In this document: one piece after another, positions 8,462 to 17,600 of the stretch
How positions within the stretch are numbered: position 1 is the first letter of the stretch
How the letters are laid out: each line of letters starts with the position of its first letter
NCBI GenBank assembly: GCA_963999645.1
Contig: CAXEUY010000001.1
Location: forward strand, 62,001 to 126,000
Direction: 5' to 3'
Source: MedAcidi-G1 sp002294285
GTDB taxonomy: Bacteria; Actinomycetota; Acidimicrobiia; Acidimicrobiales; MedAcidi-G1
Length of the DNA: 64,000 nt
Notes under the pieces: generated by a model
What the model was told of the DNA's origin: nothing
Databases searched by the model: none
The model's input: only the letters and a program-made list of their open reading frames with translations
Made by a program: the position numbers and the translations under genes

Positions 8462-9204
8462 TTTCAATTCTTGCGCCGGCCAAACTTACTTTGTCTCTAG
8501 AAATAACCGGCGTTCGTTCTGATGGCTACCATTTGCTAAAAGCCGAAATGGTTTCAGTAAGTCTCATGGACAAGTTGGAGATTTCTGAAGGCGAAGGAAT
8601 ATCGGTAACTCATCAATACCCCAATCAACCTTGGAAATTTCCCAACGATAATTCAGTGCCTGAAGATGACAACAATCTCGTGTCTAGTGCTCTGAAACTG
8701 CTTAAACGACAAGTCGCAGTTTCTATAAACAAAAAGATCCCCCCAGGTGCAGGCCTAGGAGGAGGTTCATCTGATGCGGCAGCTATCCTACGATGGGCAG
8801 GGCACAAAGATTTGATTTCTGCATCAAAAATTGGTGCCGATGTTCCTTTTTGTATTCAAGGCGGAAGGGCTTTAGTCAGCGGGATTGGCGAGAAAGTTAA
8901 AAGAGTCAGTCATCTTGAAAAGGACTTTACCCTTTTGATACCACCTTTCTCTTGCTCCACAAAAGCTGTTTTCCAGCACTGGGATAAATTGGGAGGGCCA
9001 AAAGGGGACAATGGCAACGACCTTGAACCTGCGGCGGTTGACTTATATCCAGATTTGAGAAAATGGCGAGATTTGCTAGGTGATTCAACAGGAATACGAC
9101 CGCGCTTAGCCGGAAGTGGGAGCACTTGGTACGTAGAAGGAGCCTTCCCGAAAGAAGGTCTTCATGTTGTGTCTAGTATGCCCAACGAGGAGTTTGACGA
9201 CTAG
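8458..9204 (+). CDS. ispE: 4-diphosphocytidyl-2-C-methyl-D-erythritol kinase
   Basis: A GHMP-family kinase of the MEP isoprenoid pathway, phosphorylating CDP-ME at the 2-hydroxyl. Signatures are PAKLTLSLEITGVRSDGYH at the N-terminus, the ATP-binding loop PPGAGLGGGSSDAAA, IGADVPF, and the C-terminal LAGSGSTWYVEG. At 248 residues it is short for the family (usually 280-310), the loss being spread over loops rather than a truncation, since the C-terminal GHMP motif is present. It overlaps ksgA by ATGA. Its TAG stop shares the palindrome CTAG with the stop of the convergent bS22 gene. Confidence 0.92.
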   Translation: MISILAPAKLTLSLEITGVRSDGYHLLKAEMVSVSLMDKLEISEGEGISVTHQYPNQPWKFPNDNSVPEDDNNLVSSALKLLKRQVAVSINKKIPPGAGLGGGSSDAAAILRWAGHKDLISASKIGADVPFCIQGGRALVSGIGEKVKRVSHLEKDFTLLIPPFSCSTKAVFQHWDKLGGPKGDNGNDLEPAAVDLYPDLRKWRDLLGDSTGIRPRLAGSGSTWYVEGAFPKEGLHVVSSMPNEEFDD

Positions 9205-9299
9205 CGTCCCCTCATCCTCTGCGCTCTTGTTCTTTTGAGCATTTTTCTATGTTTTTTCTTGCGCATTCTCTTTCTGCGCTTTTTAATTAATGAACCCAT
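9201..9299 (-). CDS. 30S ribosomal protein bS22 (AURKAIP1/COX24-type, 32 aa)
   Basis: A tiny ORF of 32 residues beginning MGSLIKKRRKRMRKKKH and continuing RKMLKRTRAQRMRGR. From memory this matches mycobacterial bS22 (MGSVIKKRRKRMSKKKH...) closely. It is an extremely basic actinobacterial 30S subunit protein related to the mitochondrial AURKAIP1/COX24 domain. It is convergent with ispE; the two stop codons overlap within CTAG. It is short enough to escape most gene callers. Confidence 0.9.
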   Translation of the reverse strand: MGSLIKKRRKRMRKKKHRKMLKRTRAQRMRGR

Positions 9300-9372
9300 G
9301 TCGACGATACGTTAACCGCCTTATCAACATTTCCCGACCTTCCTTCAAAAGACGGCGGTACGGTATATGTGT

Positions 9373-9445
9373 TGGCCGGTAGTTCAATTGGCAGAATGCC
9401 TGGTTTTGGACCAGGAGGTTGGAGGTTCGATCCCTCCCCGGCCAG
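9373..9445 (+). tRNA. tRNA-Gln (UUG)
   Basis: The cloverleaf is readable directly. The acceptor stem TGGCCGG pairs with CCGGCCA. The anticodon stem-loop is CCTGG-TTTTGGA-CCAGG with anticodon TTG. The T-arm is GGAGG-TTCGATC-CCTCC. The discriminator is G, and the 3' CCA is encoded (9446-9448). It lies between bS22 and the creatinase gene. Confidence 0.95.
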
Positions 9446-9467
9446 CCAAACAACATAAGGTCTGATT

Positions 9468-10691
9468 ATGGAAAGTAAAAAAACCGATCTGCCCAACCTG
9501 AGAGAAATACCTAATGGTGAAAAAGTTCAAGGCACTTTTTCAGATAGAGAAATGCAGAATCGTCTTGACTCGTTAAGAACAGTTATGAGTAACTCAGGAT
9601 TAGATTCTGTCTTATTTACTTCAATCCATAACATCAACTATTACAGTGACTTTTTGTACTGCTCGTTCGGCCGCCCTTACGGTCTCGTAGTCACTGAGGA
9701 CAAGGCGACCACGATCTCAGCAAACATAGATGCGGGACAGCCTTTCAGAAGGACTTACGGAGAAAATCTTGTTTATACAGACTGGGAAAGAGACAACTAT
9801 ATAAAAGCAGTAAAGCAGCTACTTGGAAAATCTAAAAAAATCGGCCTTGAGTTTGATCACATCAATTTGAATCTCATACAAAAAATTAAAGACTCATTCC
9901 CGGAGTCTGACGTGGAGGACATCTCTCAAGATTGTATGAAACTACGCATGATCAAATCATCTGAGGAGATCGCGATAATCAGAGAGGGAGCCAGAATAGC
10001 TGATATCGGAGGTGCTGCCTGTATAGAAGCCATCTCTGAAGGGGTTCCCGAGTATCAGGTAGCTCTTCATTCAACTAAGACGATGATTCAGGAAATAGCA
10101 AGAACATTTCCCCATTTAGAGCTCATGGACACATGGACATGGTTTCAATCGGGAATCAACACGGACGGAGCACATAATCCTGTTACGTCCCGTGAAATTA
10201 AAAAAGGTGACATACTCAGTCTGAATTGTTTTCCGATGATTTCTGGTTACTACACAGCCTTAGAGAGAACTTTGTTTTACAAAGAGCTTTCACTCGAAAA
10301 TCAACGCCTTTGGGAGATCAATTGCCAAGTGCATGACGCAGGAAAAGCCCTGTTAAAACCAGGAGCCGTTTGTGGCGACATTGCAAAACAATTAAACGAA
10401 ATATATTCAGAACATGACCTACTGAAGTACAGAACTTTTGGCTATGGTCATTCTTTTGGGGTGTTGTCACATTATTTCGGTAGAGAAGCAGGACTGGAAC
10501 TTCGAGAAGATATCTCAACAGTTATTGAGCCGAACATGGTTATCTCCATGGAGCCGATGATAATGATCCCGGAAGGCACATCTGGAGCTGGAGGATACCG
10601 CGAACATGATATTCTCCTCATCACAGAAGATGGAAACGAAAATTTCACGGGCTTTCCTTATGGCCCAGAAAATAATGTTGTTTCAGATTGA
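9468..10691 (+). CDS. creatinase (creatine amidinohydrolase), M24 fold
   Basis: A pita-bread-fold hydrolase of 407 residues converting creatine and water to sarcosine and urea. It is strikingly close to the Pseudomonas creatinase as I remember it: the blocks NINYYSDFLYCSFGRPY, DTWTWFQSGINTDGAHNPVT, GDILSLNCFPMI and YRTFGYGHSFG are near-identical. The proposed catalytic base (His232 in P. putida) corresponds to H236 here, and the substrate-binding F67 and R69 of the FGRPY loop are kept. The family normally has about 403 residues. It sits alone just after tRNA-Gln, inside the housekeeping block. A generic M24 peptidase is the alternative, but the similarity argues for true creatinase. Confidence 0.88.
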   Translation: MESKKTDLPNLREIPNGEKVQGTFSDREMQNRLDSLRTVMSNSGLDSVLFTSIHNINYYSDFLYCSFGRPYGLVVTEDKATTISANIDAGQPFRRTYGENLVYTDWERDNYIKAVKQLLGKSKKIGLEFDHINLNLIQKIKDSFPESDVEDISQDCMKLRMIKSSEEIAIIREGARIADIGGAACIEAISEGVPEYQVALHSTKTMIQEIARTFPHLELMDTWTWFQSGINTDGAHNPVTSREIKKGDILSLNCFPMISGYYTALERTLFYKELSLENQRLWEINCQVHDAGKALLKPGAVCGDIAKQLNEIYSEHDLLKYRTFGYGHSFGVLSHYFGREAGLELREDISTVIEPNMVISMEPMIMIPEGTSGAGGYREHDILLITEDGNENFTGFPYGPENNVVSD

Positions 10692-10732
10692 GGCCTATTT
10701 ATTTAACACGCAAATACCAAACCCTATGAAAA

Positions 10733-11605
10733 ATGAACTTCAAAATGTTTAAAAGAATGTTTCTTAAAATTTTCACAGCTCTATTTTTCATTTCATTTAC
10801 TGTCTTTCCGGTAGAGGCTCAAGAAGTTTCAACTCCTGGAAAGCCAGGATTTTTAACTGCCATCTCAGGAGATAGAGAAATCAAATTCACATGGGCTCAT
10901 CCAGCTAGCAATGGAGGGTCGATGATCACAGAGTGGGAGTTGAAAATGGACTCTGGATCAACAACAGAGAGCTATTTTCTCCTTGGTTCCGGAACGGCAG
11001 TCACGATAGCTGGACTAACAAATGGTTTGACTTATGAGGTTGGAGTTCGAGCAAAAAATTCAGCTGGGTTTGGGCCTTTTTCAGATCCGATCCAAACTGC
11101 TTCTTACAGCACATTACTCCCACCAGAGGCTTTAGAAGCCGAGCTTAATCTGCAGGAAGTAAAATTACAGTGGGGGAAACCGATAGAAAATGGAACTCCT
11201 GTTTTGGGGTACAAGATTGAACGATGGGACTACAACAGGGACTCATCAAATTTTTTCGGGCCTACGGAAGTCATACAGATGTTGACAGTTGAAAGTCATA
11301 CATTTACCGATCTTACTTTAGGTAAAAAGTATGAATTCAGAATTTACGCAATTGGTCCCAGTGGGCCTGGTGGAGTGTCAACAGTCCAAGTCGAACTTGA
11401 CGCAACTGTAGCTGACACTACGACTACGACTACGACTACGACTACGACTACGACTACGACAATTGCCCCGCCAGTTCCTTGCACGACAGTACCTGATCAA
11501 ATTGAAATAGATGATGACAGCACACCTGATAATGAGAATCAGGAAATTGAAGAGACACCAGAGATAGATGTGAGAATTCCACCGAAGCCGATTTATGTTT
11601 GTTAA
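10733..11605 (+). CDS. secreted fibronectin type III domain protein with Thr-rich linker
   Basis: A protein of 290 residues. The N-terminus (residues 1-30) is a Sec signal peptide with a basic start, a hydrophobic core ending FTVFPVEAQ, and a likely cleavage after VEA-Q. Two fibronectin III domains follow: about 33-125 (PGKPGFLTAISGDREIKFTW, LTYEVGVRAKNSAGFGPFS) and about 128-225 (KYEFRIYAIGPSGPGG). A run of about 15 threonines encoded by the TACGAC repeat then leads to an acidic tail ending in Cys. It is probably a cell-surface or exported binding protein; no catalytic domain is visible. No Shine-Dalgarno is obvious before the ATG. Confidence 0.75.
   Translation: MNFKMFKRMFLKIFTALFFISFTVFPVEAQEVSTPGKPGFLTAISGDREIKFTWAHPASNGGSMITEWELKMDSGSTTESYFLLGSGTAVTIAGLTNGLTYEVGVRAKNSAGFGPFSDPIQTASYSTLLPPEALEAELNLQEVKLQWGKPIENGTPVLGYKIERWDYNRDSSNFFGPTEVIQMLTVESHTFTDLTLGKKYEFRIYAIGPSGPGGVSTVQVELDATVADTTTTTTTTTTTTTTTIAPPVPCTTVPDQIEIDDDSTPDNENQEIEETPEIDVRIPPKPIYVC
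11419..11460 (+). repeat. hexanucleotide tandem repeat (TACGAC)x7
   Basis: Seven perfect copies of TACGAC occupy 42 bases in the fibronectin III protein gene. Read in frame they give alternating ACT/ACG threonine codons. Because the unit is six bases, copy-number changes alter linker length by two residues and never shift the frame. Confidence 0.95.
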
Positions 11606-11683
11606 AAAATATATTAAGAAAGGTTCTGCTTAATCATGTCCTATGATCGAAGTAGGAAACTTTTACGAAAGGTTTAGCTGGGC

Positions 11684-12664
11684 ATGGAATTGGTAACAAA
11701 TAAAAAGCTATATCTGGTTTCTGGTCGCACATATAAGCCTTTAGCTGAAAAGATTGCAGACGAATTGGGTGTATCTTTAGGCGATCCAAACCTGGCTGAA
11801 TTCGCTAATGGTGAAGTGCATTGCCGATTTTCTGAATCGATACGTGGCTGTGATGTTTTTATTGTTCAGACTCACAGCGGATCAGAAAATTCTTCCATCA
11901 ACGATTCGTTGATGGAACAATTGATAATGGTTGACGCGGCAAGGCGAGCATCAGCTAAGCGAATCACAGTAGTCTGCCCATCTTTTGGTTATGGAAGACA
12001 AGACCGCAAGGCTTCGGGTCGTGAACCTATTACAGCCAAATTGGTTGCCAACCTGTTTAAAGAAGCTGGGGCAAGCAGATTAGTGAGTGTCGATCTCCAC
12101 TCTGGCCAGGCACAAGGCTTCTTCGACGGTCCAGTTGATCATCTTACGGCTATGCCTGTTTTGGTTGAAAAGCTTGCTTCTTTAAAAGGTGATCTCACCA
12201 TAGTCTCACCAGATGCTGGCAGGGTAAAAGTTGCAGAACGGTATGCAATGACGCTTGGAGCAGAATTAGCAATAGTTCATAAACGAAGAAGTCATAGTTC
12301 GTTTAACACCGTTGAAGCAAGAGAGGTAGTAGGCGATGTATCAGGTCGCGTTTGTGTCTTAGTTGATGACATGATTGACACTGCAGGAACGATTTGTTCA
12401 GCAGCGGAACAGTTAGCGGAAAGAGGAGCCTCGCAAATTGTTGCAGCAGCAACACATGGAGTTTTCTCAGGTCCTGCTTCAGAAAGACTGTCGGAGTCCC
12501 CAGTAGAAAAAATAATCGTTACAGACACACTTCCGTTGTCGGAAAATATGCAAATTGGCAAAGTCGAGGTGCTGTCGGTTGCGCCTTTGATAGCAGAGGC
12601 GATTAGGGCAGTGTTTGAGGACACCTCTGTTTCAGAGATATTTGGTGGCAACAATTTGGTGTAA
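11684..12664 (+). CDS. prs: ribose-phosphate pyrophosphokinase
   Basis: PRPP synthetase of 326 residues making PRPP from ribose 5-phosphate and ATP, the entry to nucleotide, His and Trp synthesis. Class I motifs are GDPNLAEFANGEVHCRF, PSFGYGRQDRK (ATP flexible loop), VDLHSGQAQGFFDGPVDHL and the PRPP loop VLVDDMIDTAGTI. The ATG follows AAAGGTTTAGCTGGGC. It lies in the same neighbourhood as rplY and pth, as in mycobacteria. Confidence 0.95.
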   Translation: MELVTNKKLYLVSGRTYKPLAEKIADELGVSLGDPNLAEFANGEVHCRFSESIRGCDVFIVQTHSGSENSSINDSLMEQLIMVDAARRASAKRITVVCPSFGYGRQDRKASGREPITAKLVANLFKEAGASRLVSVDLHSGQAQGFFDGPVDHLTAMPVLVEKLASLKGDLTIVSPDAGRVKVAERYAMTLGAELAIVHKRRSHSSFNTVEAREVVGDVSGRVCVLVDDMIDTAGTICSAAEQLAERGASQIVAAATHGVFSGPASERLSESPVEKIIVTDTLPLSENMQIGKVEVLSVAPLIAEAIRAVFEDTSVSEIFGGNNLV

Positions 12665-12755
12665 AATAATTTAACACCCATACTGCCGTTTGGGTTACGA
12701 AATCATTGGTTAGAATCGCCTGTCGGGCCATAAATATTAAGCTGAGGGAAGACTC

Positions 12756-13478
12756 ATGGAAGAAATACTTCTTAGTGCAAATACTTCAAGAGAAATAGGA
12801 AGCAGTTCAAGTCGTCGCGTTCGAAAAGACGGAGTTATTCCAGGAGTTCTATACGGGCTTAACGAGGAATCAATATCACTATCAGTCGATTGGCGTGATT
12901 TGAGGAAAGCTCTGACTACGGATTCTGGACTGAATGCGATTATTCAGTTGGAAATCGATGGGAAAAAACAAATGACAATCGTCAAAGATATCCAAAGGCA
13001 CCCTGTTAGACGCGACGTCCTGCATGTCGATTTTTTGAGAATTGATCCAAACAAGAATGTAACCGTCGATATTCCATTAATTATGATCGGTGAAGCACGC
13101 GAAGTTTCTGCAGCGGATGGAATGGTAGACCAAAATATGTTCACTTTAACCGTTAGCGCTCCTCCGGATCGTATACCAACCGAGATCGAAGTAGACATTT
13201 CTTCACTTACAGTCGGCACATCAGTACGAGTGGGTGATCTGAATCTGCCTGAAGGTGTAACAACCGAAGGTGATCCTGAAGAAACCATAGCGGTAGGAAT
13301 GATCACCCGTTCAACACTTGAGTCGATTGCTGCTGATGAAGCAGCTGAGCAAGAAGCTCTTGAAGGAGAAGAGGGAGCAGAAGGAGAAAGCGGTGATTCA
13401 GAAAGTGGAGCCGCTGACTCTGCTGAGCAGGAAGGCGGTGCTGGCGATGCAGCTAATGACGCCGCCGAAGAAGGGTAA
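12756..13478 (+). CDS. rplY: 50S ribosomal protein bL25 (CTC form)
   Basis: A protein of 240 residues. The N-terminal bL25 domain (SSRRVRKDGVIPGVLYG) binds 5S rRNA. The C-terminal TL5/CTC domain (RHPVRRDVLHVDFLRIDPNK, GTSVRVGDLNLPEGV) is followed by an acidic Glu/Ala/Gly tail of about 45 residues, typical of actinobacterial bL25. A good Shine-Dalgarno, GAGGGAAG, precedes the ATG. Only 11 bases separate it from pth. Confidence 0.94.
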   Translation: MEEILLSANTSREIGSSSSRRVRKDGVIPGVLYGLNEESISLSVDWRDLRKALTTDSGLNAIIQLEIDGKKQMTIVKDIQRHPVRRDVLHVDFLRIDPNKNVTVDIPLIMIGEAREVSAADGMVDQNMFTLTVSAPPDRIPTEIEVDISSLTVGTSVRVGDLNLPEGVTTEGDPEETIAVGMITRSTLESIAADEAAEQEALEGEEGAEGESGDSESGAADSAEQEGGAGDAANDAAEEG

Positions 13479-13489
13479 GCAGGATCTGC

Positions 13490-14113
13490 ATGTCCCGAGT
13501 TACACGGGGCGCACGTCGATCATTAACTCGCAGAGGTGAATCAGCAGAACTCTTAGTCGTTGGCCTTGGTAATCCGGGATCAAAGTTCAGCGGAACTCGC
13601 CACAACCTTGGAAGAGAAGTAGTTGACGAGGTTGTAAAGCGAAAAGACTTGGCTTTAAAAGCGGGGAAAGACCAGGCGTTAGTTGCAGAAGGAAGACATG
13701 ATCAGAAGCTGGTCGTCTTTGCTATACCTATGACTTACATGAATGACTCTGGAATTGCAGTAGCAAAACTAGTGAGACGTTACAGACTGGAAGAGATAAA
13801 AAAATTATTGATAGTACATGACGAATTAGATTTAGATGTCGGGACAATTCGCCTAAAGGAGAGCGGAGGAATGGCAGGCCATAACGGACTACGTTCTGTA
13901 TCACAACACATAAAAACTCATGATTTCTGCCGTATAAGAATTGGGATCAGAGGGTCTTTCGAAGCTCAAAAAGGGGCTCAACATGTTCTTTCTAGACCAG
14001 GGAAGAAAGAAAGACAAGAACTAGATTTATCAATTATGAATGCAGCAGATTCAATCGACATTATTCTGAATGAAGGTTTCGAGAGCGCCATGCGAACGTT
14101 CAACAAAAAATAA
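13490..14113 (+). CDS. pth: peptidyl-tRNA hydrolase
   Basis: An enzyme of 207 residues that releases tRNA from stalled peptidyl-tRNA. Motifs are LVVGLGNPGSKFSGTRHNLG (with the catalytic His), PMTYMNDSG, LIVHDELDLDVGTIRLK and GGMAGHNGLRS. About 20 basic residues precede the core, starting at an ATG with AGGA nearby; a slightly later start cannot be excluded. It follows rplY directly and precedes mfd. Confidence 0.93.
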   Translation: MSRVTRGARRSLTRRGESAELLVVGLGNPGSKFSGTRHNLGREVVDEVVKRKDLALKAGKDQALVAEGRHDQKLVVFAIPMTYMNDSGIAVAKLVRRYRLEEIKKLLIVHDELDLDVGTIRLKESGGMAGHNGLRSVSQHIKTHDFCRIRIGIRGSFEAQKGAQHVLSRPGKKERQELDLSIMNAADSIDIILNEGFESAMRTFNKK

Positions 14114-14120
14114 GAATCAA

Positions 14121-17100
14121 ATGACTCATGAAATTTATAGGACACTGCCTGGATTATTAATTAATGAAATATCAATAGTTGAATCTAGAGGTCTTTCGAA
14201 GTGCGAAATTTCTGTACCTGAATGCGCCCACGCAATTGTTACATCAGCTATTTCGAGATCTAGTGGGAAAAGTCCATTAGTGGTAGTTGCTGCAACAAAC
14301 TCGGAAGCTGAAAAGCTTTTTACTGATTTAAAGTCATATCTAGGGTCCGAAAAGGTGGAATTTTTTCCATCTTGGGAAACCCTTCCCTTTGAAAGAGTTA
14401 GTCCGGGTGTAGAGACCATGGGTAAAAGATTAAGGGTCATTCATCGTCTAATGAGTTCTGAGGCAAATCTAGAAGTAGTTGTTACCTCTGTTCGTGCCTT
14501 AGTACAGAAACTGTTTATTCAAGAACAAACATTCCCCATCCGCTTGAAGGCTGGTGACTTAATTGACCATGGAGAACTAACGAAAAAATTGATTCTCTTT
14601 GGCTACAAAAGAGAGTATCAAGTCGAACACCGCGGTGAATTGGCGATAAGGGGTTCGATAATTGACTTGTGGCCATCGACATCAGCTTTTCCTATTCGTA
14701 TAGATTTTTGGGGAGATGAGATCGAGAGATTATGTGAATTTGGAGTAGCTGATCAAAGATCAAAGCAACCTGTCGATGAGGTTGAAGCTTTTCCCTGCAG
14801 GGAGTTGATTCTGGACCCTGAAATGCTGAAGAAAGCCTCATTTATGGCAGACCAGAATAACTGGGGTACAGAGGAATGGAAAAAACTGGCAGAGGGTGAA
14901 CTTTTCGACGGAATGGAGTCATTTTTGCCGTGGCTTCTAAACGACAGTGTTTCACTAGGTGACATTATTCCGGAGGAAGGCATGTTGTTGTTGCTCGACA
15001 GGAAACGCCTTCGTTCCAGAGTCGCCGACCTGTTAGAAAAAGAAAATAGATTGGCTGAGTCGCTTTCAAAGACATGGTCGTTTGAAGGGTCAGAACTGCC
15101 AGAACTTCATTCTTCTTTTGAGACGTCTCTAGAATCGTGCAAGGCGTCTATCTGGTCGATTAATTCGATTCCCACCGATTTGTCCACCAAAAAGATAAAG
15201 GCAACCACATTTGAATCGGTTAAAGGCGAGAGACTCACCAAAAATTCTACACACAAAAGTTTTGAACGATTAAGAGAACTATTGGACAAAAATTTTCATC
15301 TTGTTGTCGCAGCAGATGGAGAAGGTAGCGCCAAGCGCCTCTTTGAAGTCTTCGAAAAAGAGGGTCTACCTGTTGCAATAGAAAATGAAAAATTAGACAA
15401 TGAATTTTCAGGCATTCGAATCATGGTCGGAGCAATTGAGTCAGGATTTATTCTAGAGAATTCACTTTTCGCATTAATCACAGAAAGAGAAATTACTGGT
15501 AGAAGAAGAACACACAAGTCTTCAAAGCAGCCTAGAAGAGACAACATCCGTGTTTTTGAAGACTTTTCGGCGGGCGATTATGTAGTCCATGAACATCATG
15601 GAATAGCCCGGTTTGCAGGTCTCGTAAGTCAAAAACTTGGTGGAGCAGAAAAAGACTACTTGTTATTGGAATATAAAGGCAGTGATCGTCTTTATTTGCC
15701 AACTGATCAAATTGAAGTAATCAGACCGTATAGCGCTGGTGACGTCCCAACCCTTTCCCGTATGGGTGGAGTCGAGTGGGAAAGAACTAAGTCTCGAGTC
15801 AGGTCGGCAATTTCAGAAATCGCTTCTGATTTAGTAGAGCTTTACAAGAAGAGAATTAATTCATCAGGTCGCGCATTCGCAAAAGACTCACCTTGGCAGT
15901 CGGAACTCGAACAATCTTTTCCTTTTCAGGAAACTCCAGACCAACTAAAAGCTATCGATGAAGTAAAAGCCGACATGGAACGACCATTCCCGATGGACCG
16001 TGTTGTATGCGGAGATGTAGGGTTCGGCAAAACAGAAGTTGCCCTCAGGGCGGCTTTCAAAGCGGTTCAAGATGGCTGCCAAGTGGCCGTTTTGGTGCCA
16101 ACAACACTTTTAGCCCAACAACATGGTGAAACCTTCAAAGAACGCTTTGCCTCTTATCCACTAAAAGTTGAGATTTTAAGTCGATTCCTAACAAATGCTC
16201 AGACTCGAAGAGTCTTAGCAGAGTTAAGTGCTGGCTCTGTTGACATTGTCATCGGAACCCATCGACTTCTTTCCTCAGACGTTTCTTTCAAAGACCTTGG
16301 ACTTCTAATTGTTGACGAAGAGCAGAGATTTGGAGTCAGCCATAAAGAGGCTATTAAAGCAATGAAAGCCCAAGTTGATATTTTGACTTTAACAGCCACT
16401 CCTATACCCAGAACTTTAGAAATGTCATTAACTGGAATTAGAGATCTAAGTCTTATTGACACTCCACCCGCAGACCGACAACCGATACTTACATTTGTTG
16501 GCGAATACAATGAAAGCGCTGTAACTGAAGCTATAAGGCGAGAACTGTTACGTGAAGGACAGGTTTTTTTCGTGCATAACAGAGTCCACGACATTGAGGA
16601 AGTGGCAGCTGGAATAAGACAGTTGGTGCCAGAGGCGCGTGTTGCCATAGCTCACGGCCAGATGGACGAATCGTCCCTGGAGAAGGTAATTCTAGATTTT
16701 TGGGAGAGAAATTATGATGTATTGGTCTGCACCACAATAGTTGAGTCAGGTATTGATATGCCAACGGTAAATACCTTGGTGGTTGATAGAGCCGACCTGC
16801 TAGGGCTGGGGCAACTACACCAGTTGAGAGGCAGAGTGGGAAGATCTGGACAAAGAGCCTATGCGTACCTTTTCACCCCGACCGACCGTTCACTCACTGA
16901 AGAAGCATTTGAGAGGTTGAGAACAATTGGTGAGACCACAGAGTTGGGTTCCGGTTTTCGTTTAGCGATGAAAGACCTCGAGATTAGAGGCGCTGGAAAC
17001 CTTTTGGGAACAGGACAGAGTGGACACGTGGCTTCAGTGGGCTACGACTTGTACTGTCAGATGGTCAATGAGGCGGTTTCAGAACTCGCCGACACTGAAG

Positions 17101-17570
17101 AGGTCGACCAAGCTGAAATAAGGGTAGAAATTCCCGTAGACGCTTACCTGCCGGAAAGCTATGTAACCAGAAGTGATTTAAGGCTCGAGGCTTATCGGAA
17201 ACTAGCATCAGCAGGCGAAACCTCCGATCCGACGAATATCGAAGAAGTTAGACAGGAATGGGAAGATCGATACGGACCTATTCCAAAAGAAGCAGAAGAA
17301 CTTCTATCAATAGGTCATTTAAGAACAACTTGTGTTCAGAGAGGAATCAAAGAAGTGACGGTGACAAAAAGGAAAACATCTGAAGCAGGCTTTCTTGCTC
17401 GCTGCTCACCTGTTTTGCTTCCCCTGAGTAAACAAACTCGTTTAGAAAGATTGCATCCCGAAGCCTACTTAAAGGAGAGTTCTGCCGAGTTGCAAATCCC
17501 GATACCAGAAAAAAATCCGGCTGAAGCTTTAAGTAACTACTTGAAAGATTTGGTTCCCGTTACGACTTAG
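14121..17570 (+). CDS. mfd: transcription-repair coupling factor
   Basis: A translocase of 1149 residues that removes RNA polymerase stalled at DNA lesions and recruits UvrA. The UvrB-homologous N-terminal part contains FFPSWETLPFERVSPG. The RNA-polymerase interaction domain (CarD-like) is near residue 485 (FSAGDYVVHEHHGIARFAG). The helicase core has Walker A GDVGFGKTEVALRAAFKA near 631, the Walker B-type motif VDEEQRFG near 730, and ESGIDMPTVNTL and QLRGRVGRSGQ further on. A TRCF C-terminal domain closes the protein. I chose ATG 14121, 8 bases after the pth stop, over an in-frame start at 14070 that would overlap pth. Confidence 0.94.
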   Translation: MTHEIYRTLPGLLINEISIVESRGLSKCEISVPECAHAIVTSAISRSSGKSPLVVVAATNSEAEKLFTDLKSYLGSEKVEFFPSWETLPFERVSPGVETMGKRLRVIHRLMSSEANLEVVVTSVRALVQKLFIQEQTFPIRLKAGDLIDHGELTKKLILFGYKREYQVEHRGELAIRGSIIDLWPSTSAFPIRIDFWGDEIERLCEFGVADQRSKQPVDEVEAFPCRELILDPEMLKKASFMADQNNWGTEEWKKLAEGELFDGMESFLPWLLNDSVSLGDIIPEEGMLLLLDRKRLRSRVADLLEKENRLAESLSKTWSFEGSELPELHSSFETSLESCKASIWSINSIPTDLSTKKIKATTFESVKGERLTKNSTHKSFERLRELLDKNFHLVVAADGEGSAKRLFEVFEKEGLPVAIENEKLDNEFSGIRIMVGAIESGFILENSLFALITEREITGRRRTHKSSKQPRRDNIRVFEDFSAGDYVVHEHHGIARFAGLVSQKLGGAEKDYLLLEYKGSDRLYLPTDQIEVIRPYSAGDVPTLSRMGGVEWERTKSRVRSAISEIASDLVELYKKRINSSGRAFAKDSPWQSELEQSFPFQETPDQLKAIDEVKADMERPFPMDRVVCGDVGFGKTEVALRAAFKAVQDGCQVAVLVPTTLLAQQHGETFKERFASYPLKVEILSRFLTNAQTRRVLAELSAGSVDIVIGTHRLLSSDVSFKDLGLLIVDEEQRFGVSHKEAIKAMKAQVDILTLTATPIPRTLEMSLTGIRDLSLIDTPPADRQPILTFVGEYNESAVTEAIRRELLREGQVFFVHNRVHDIEEVAAGIRQLVPEARVAIAHGQMDESSLEKVILDFWERNYDVLVCTTIVESGIDMPTVNTLVVDRADLLGLGQLHQLRGRVGRSGQRAYAYLFTPTDRSLTEEAFERLRTIGETTELGSGFRLAMKDLEIRGAGNLLGTGQSGHVASVGYDLYCQMVNEAVSELADTEEVDQAEIRVEIPVDAYLPESYVTRSDLRLEAYRKLASAGETSDPTNIEEVRQEWEDRYGPIPKEAEELLSIGHLRTTCVQRGIKEVTVTKRKTSEAGFLARCSPVLLPLSKQTRLERLHPEAYLKESSAELQIPIPEKNPAEALSNYLKDLVPVTT

Positions 17571-17600
17571 GTCACGTAGCATTTTGTAGTGAGTTTAAAT

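Noticed and set aside
9287..9496. 69-residue minus-strand open frame across tRNA-Gln
   Set aside because: Its middle is the antisense translation of the tRNA; a common annotation artefact.
11419..11460. TACGAC tract as a CRISPR or phase-variation switch
   Set aside because: There are no spacers, and the six-base unit cannot change the reading frame.
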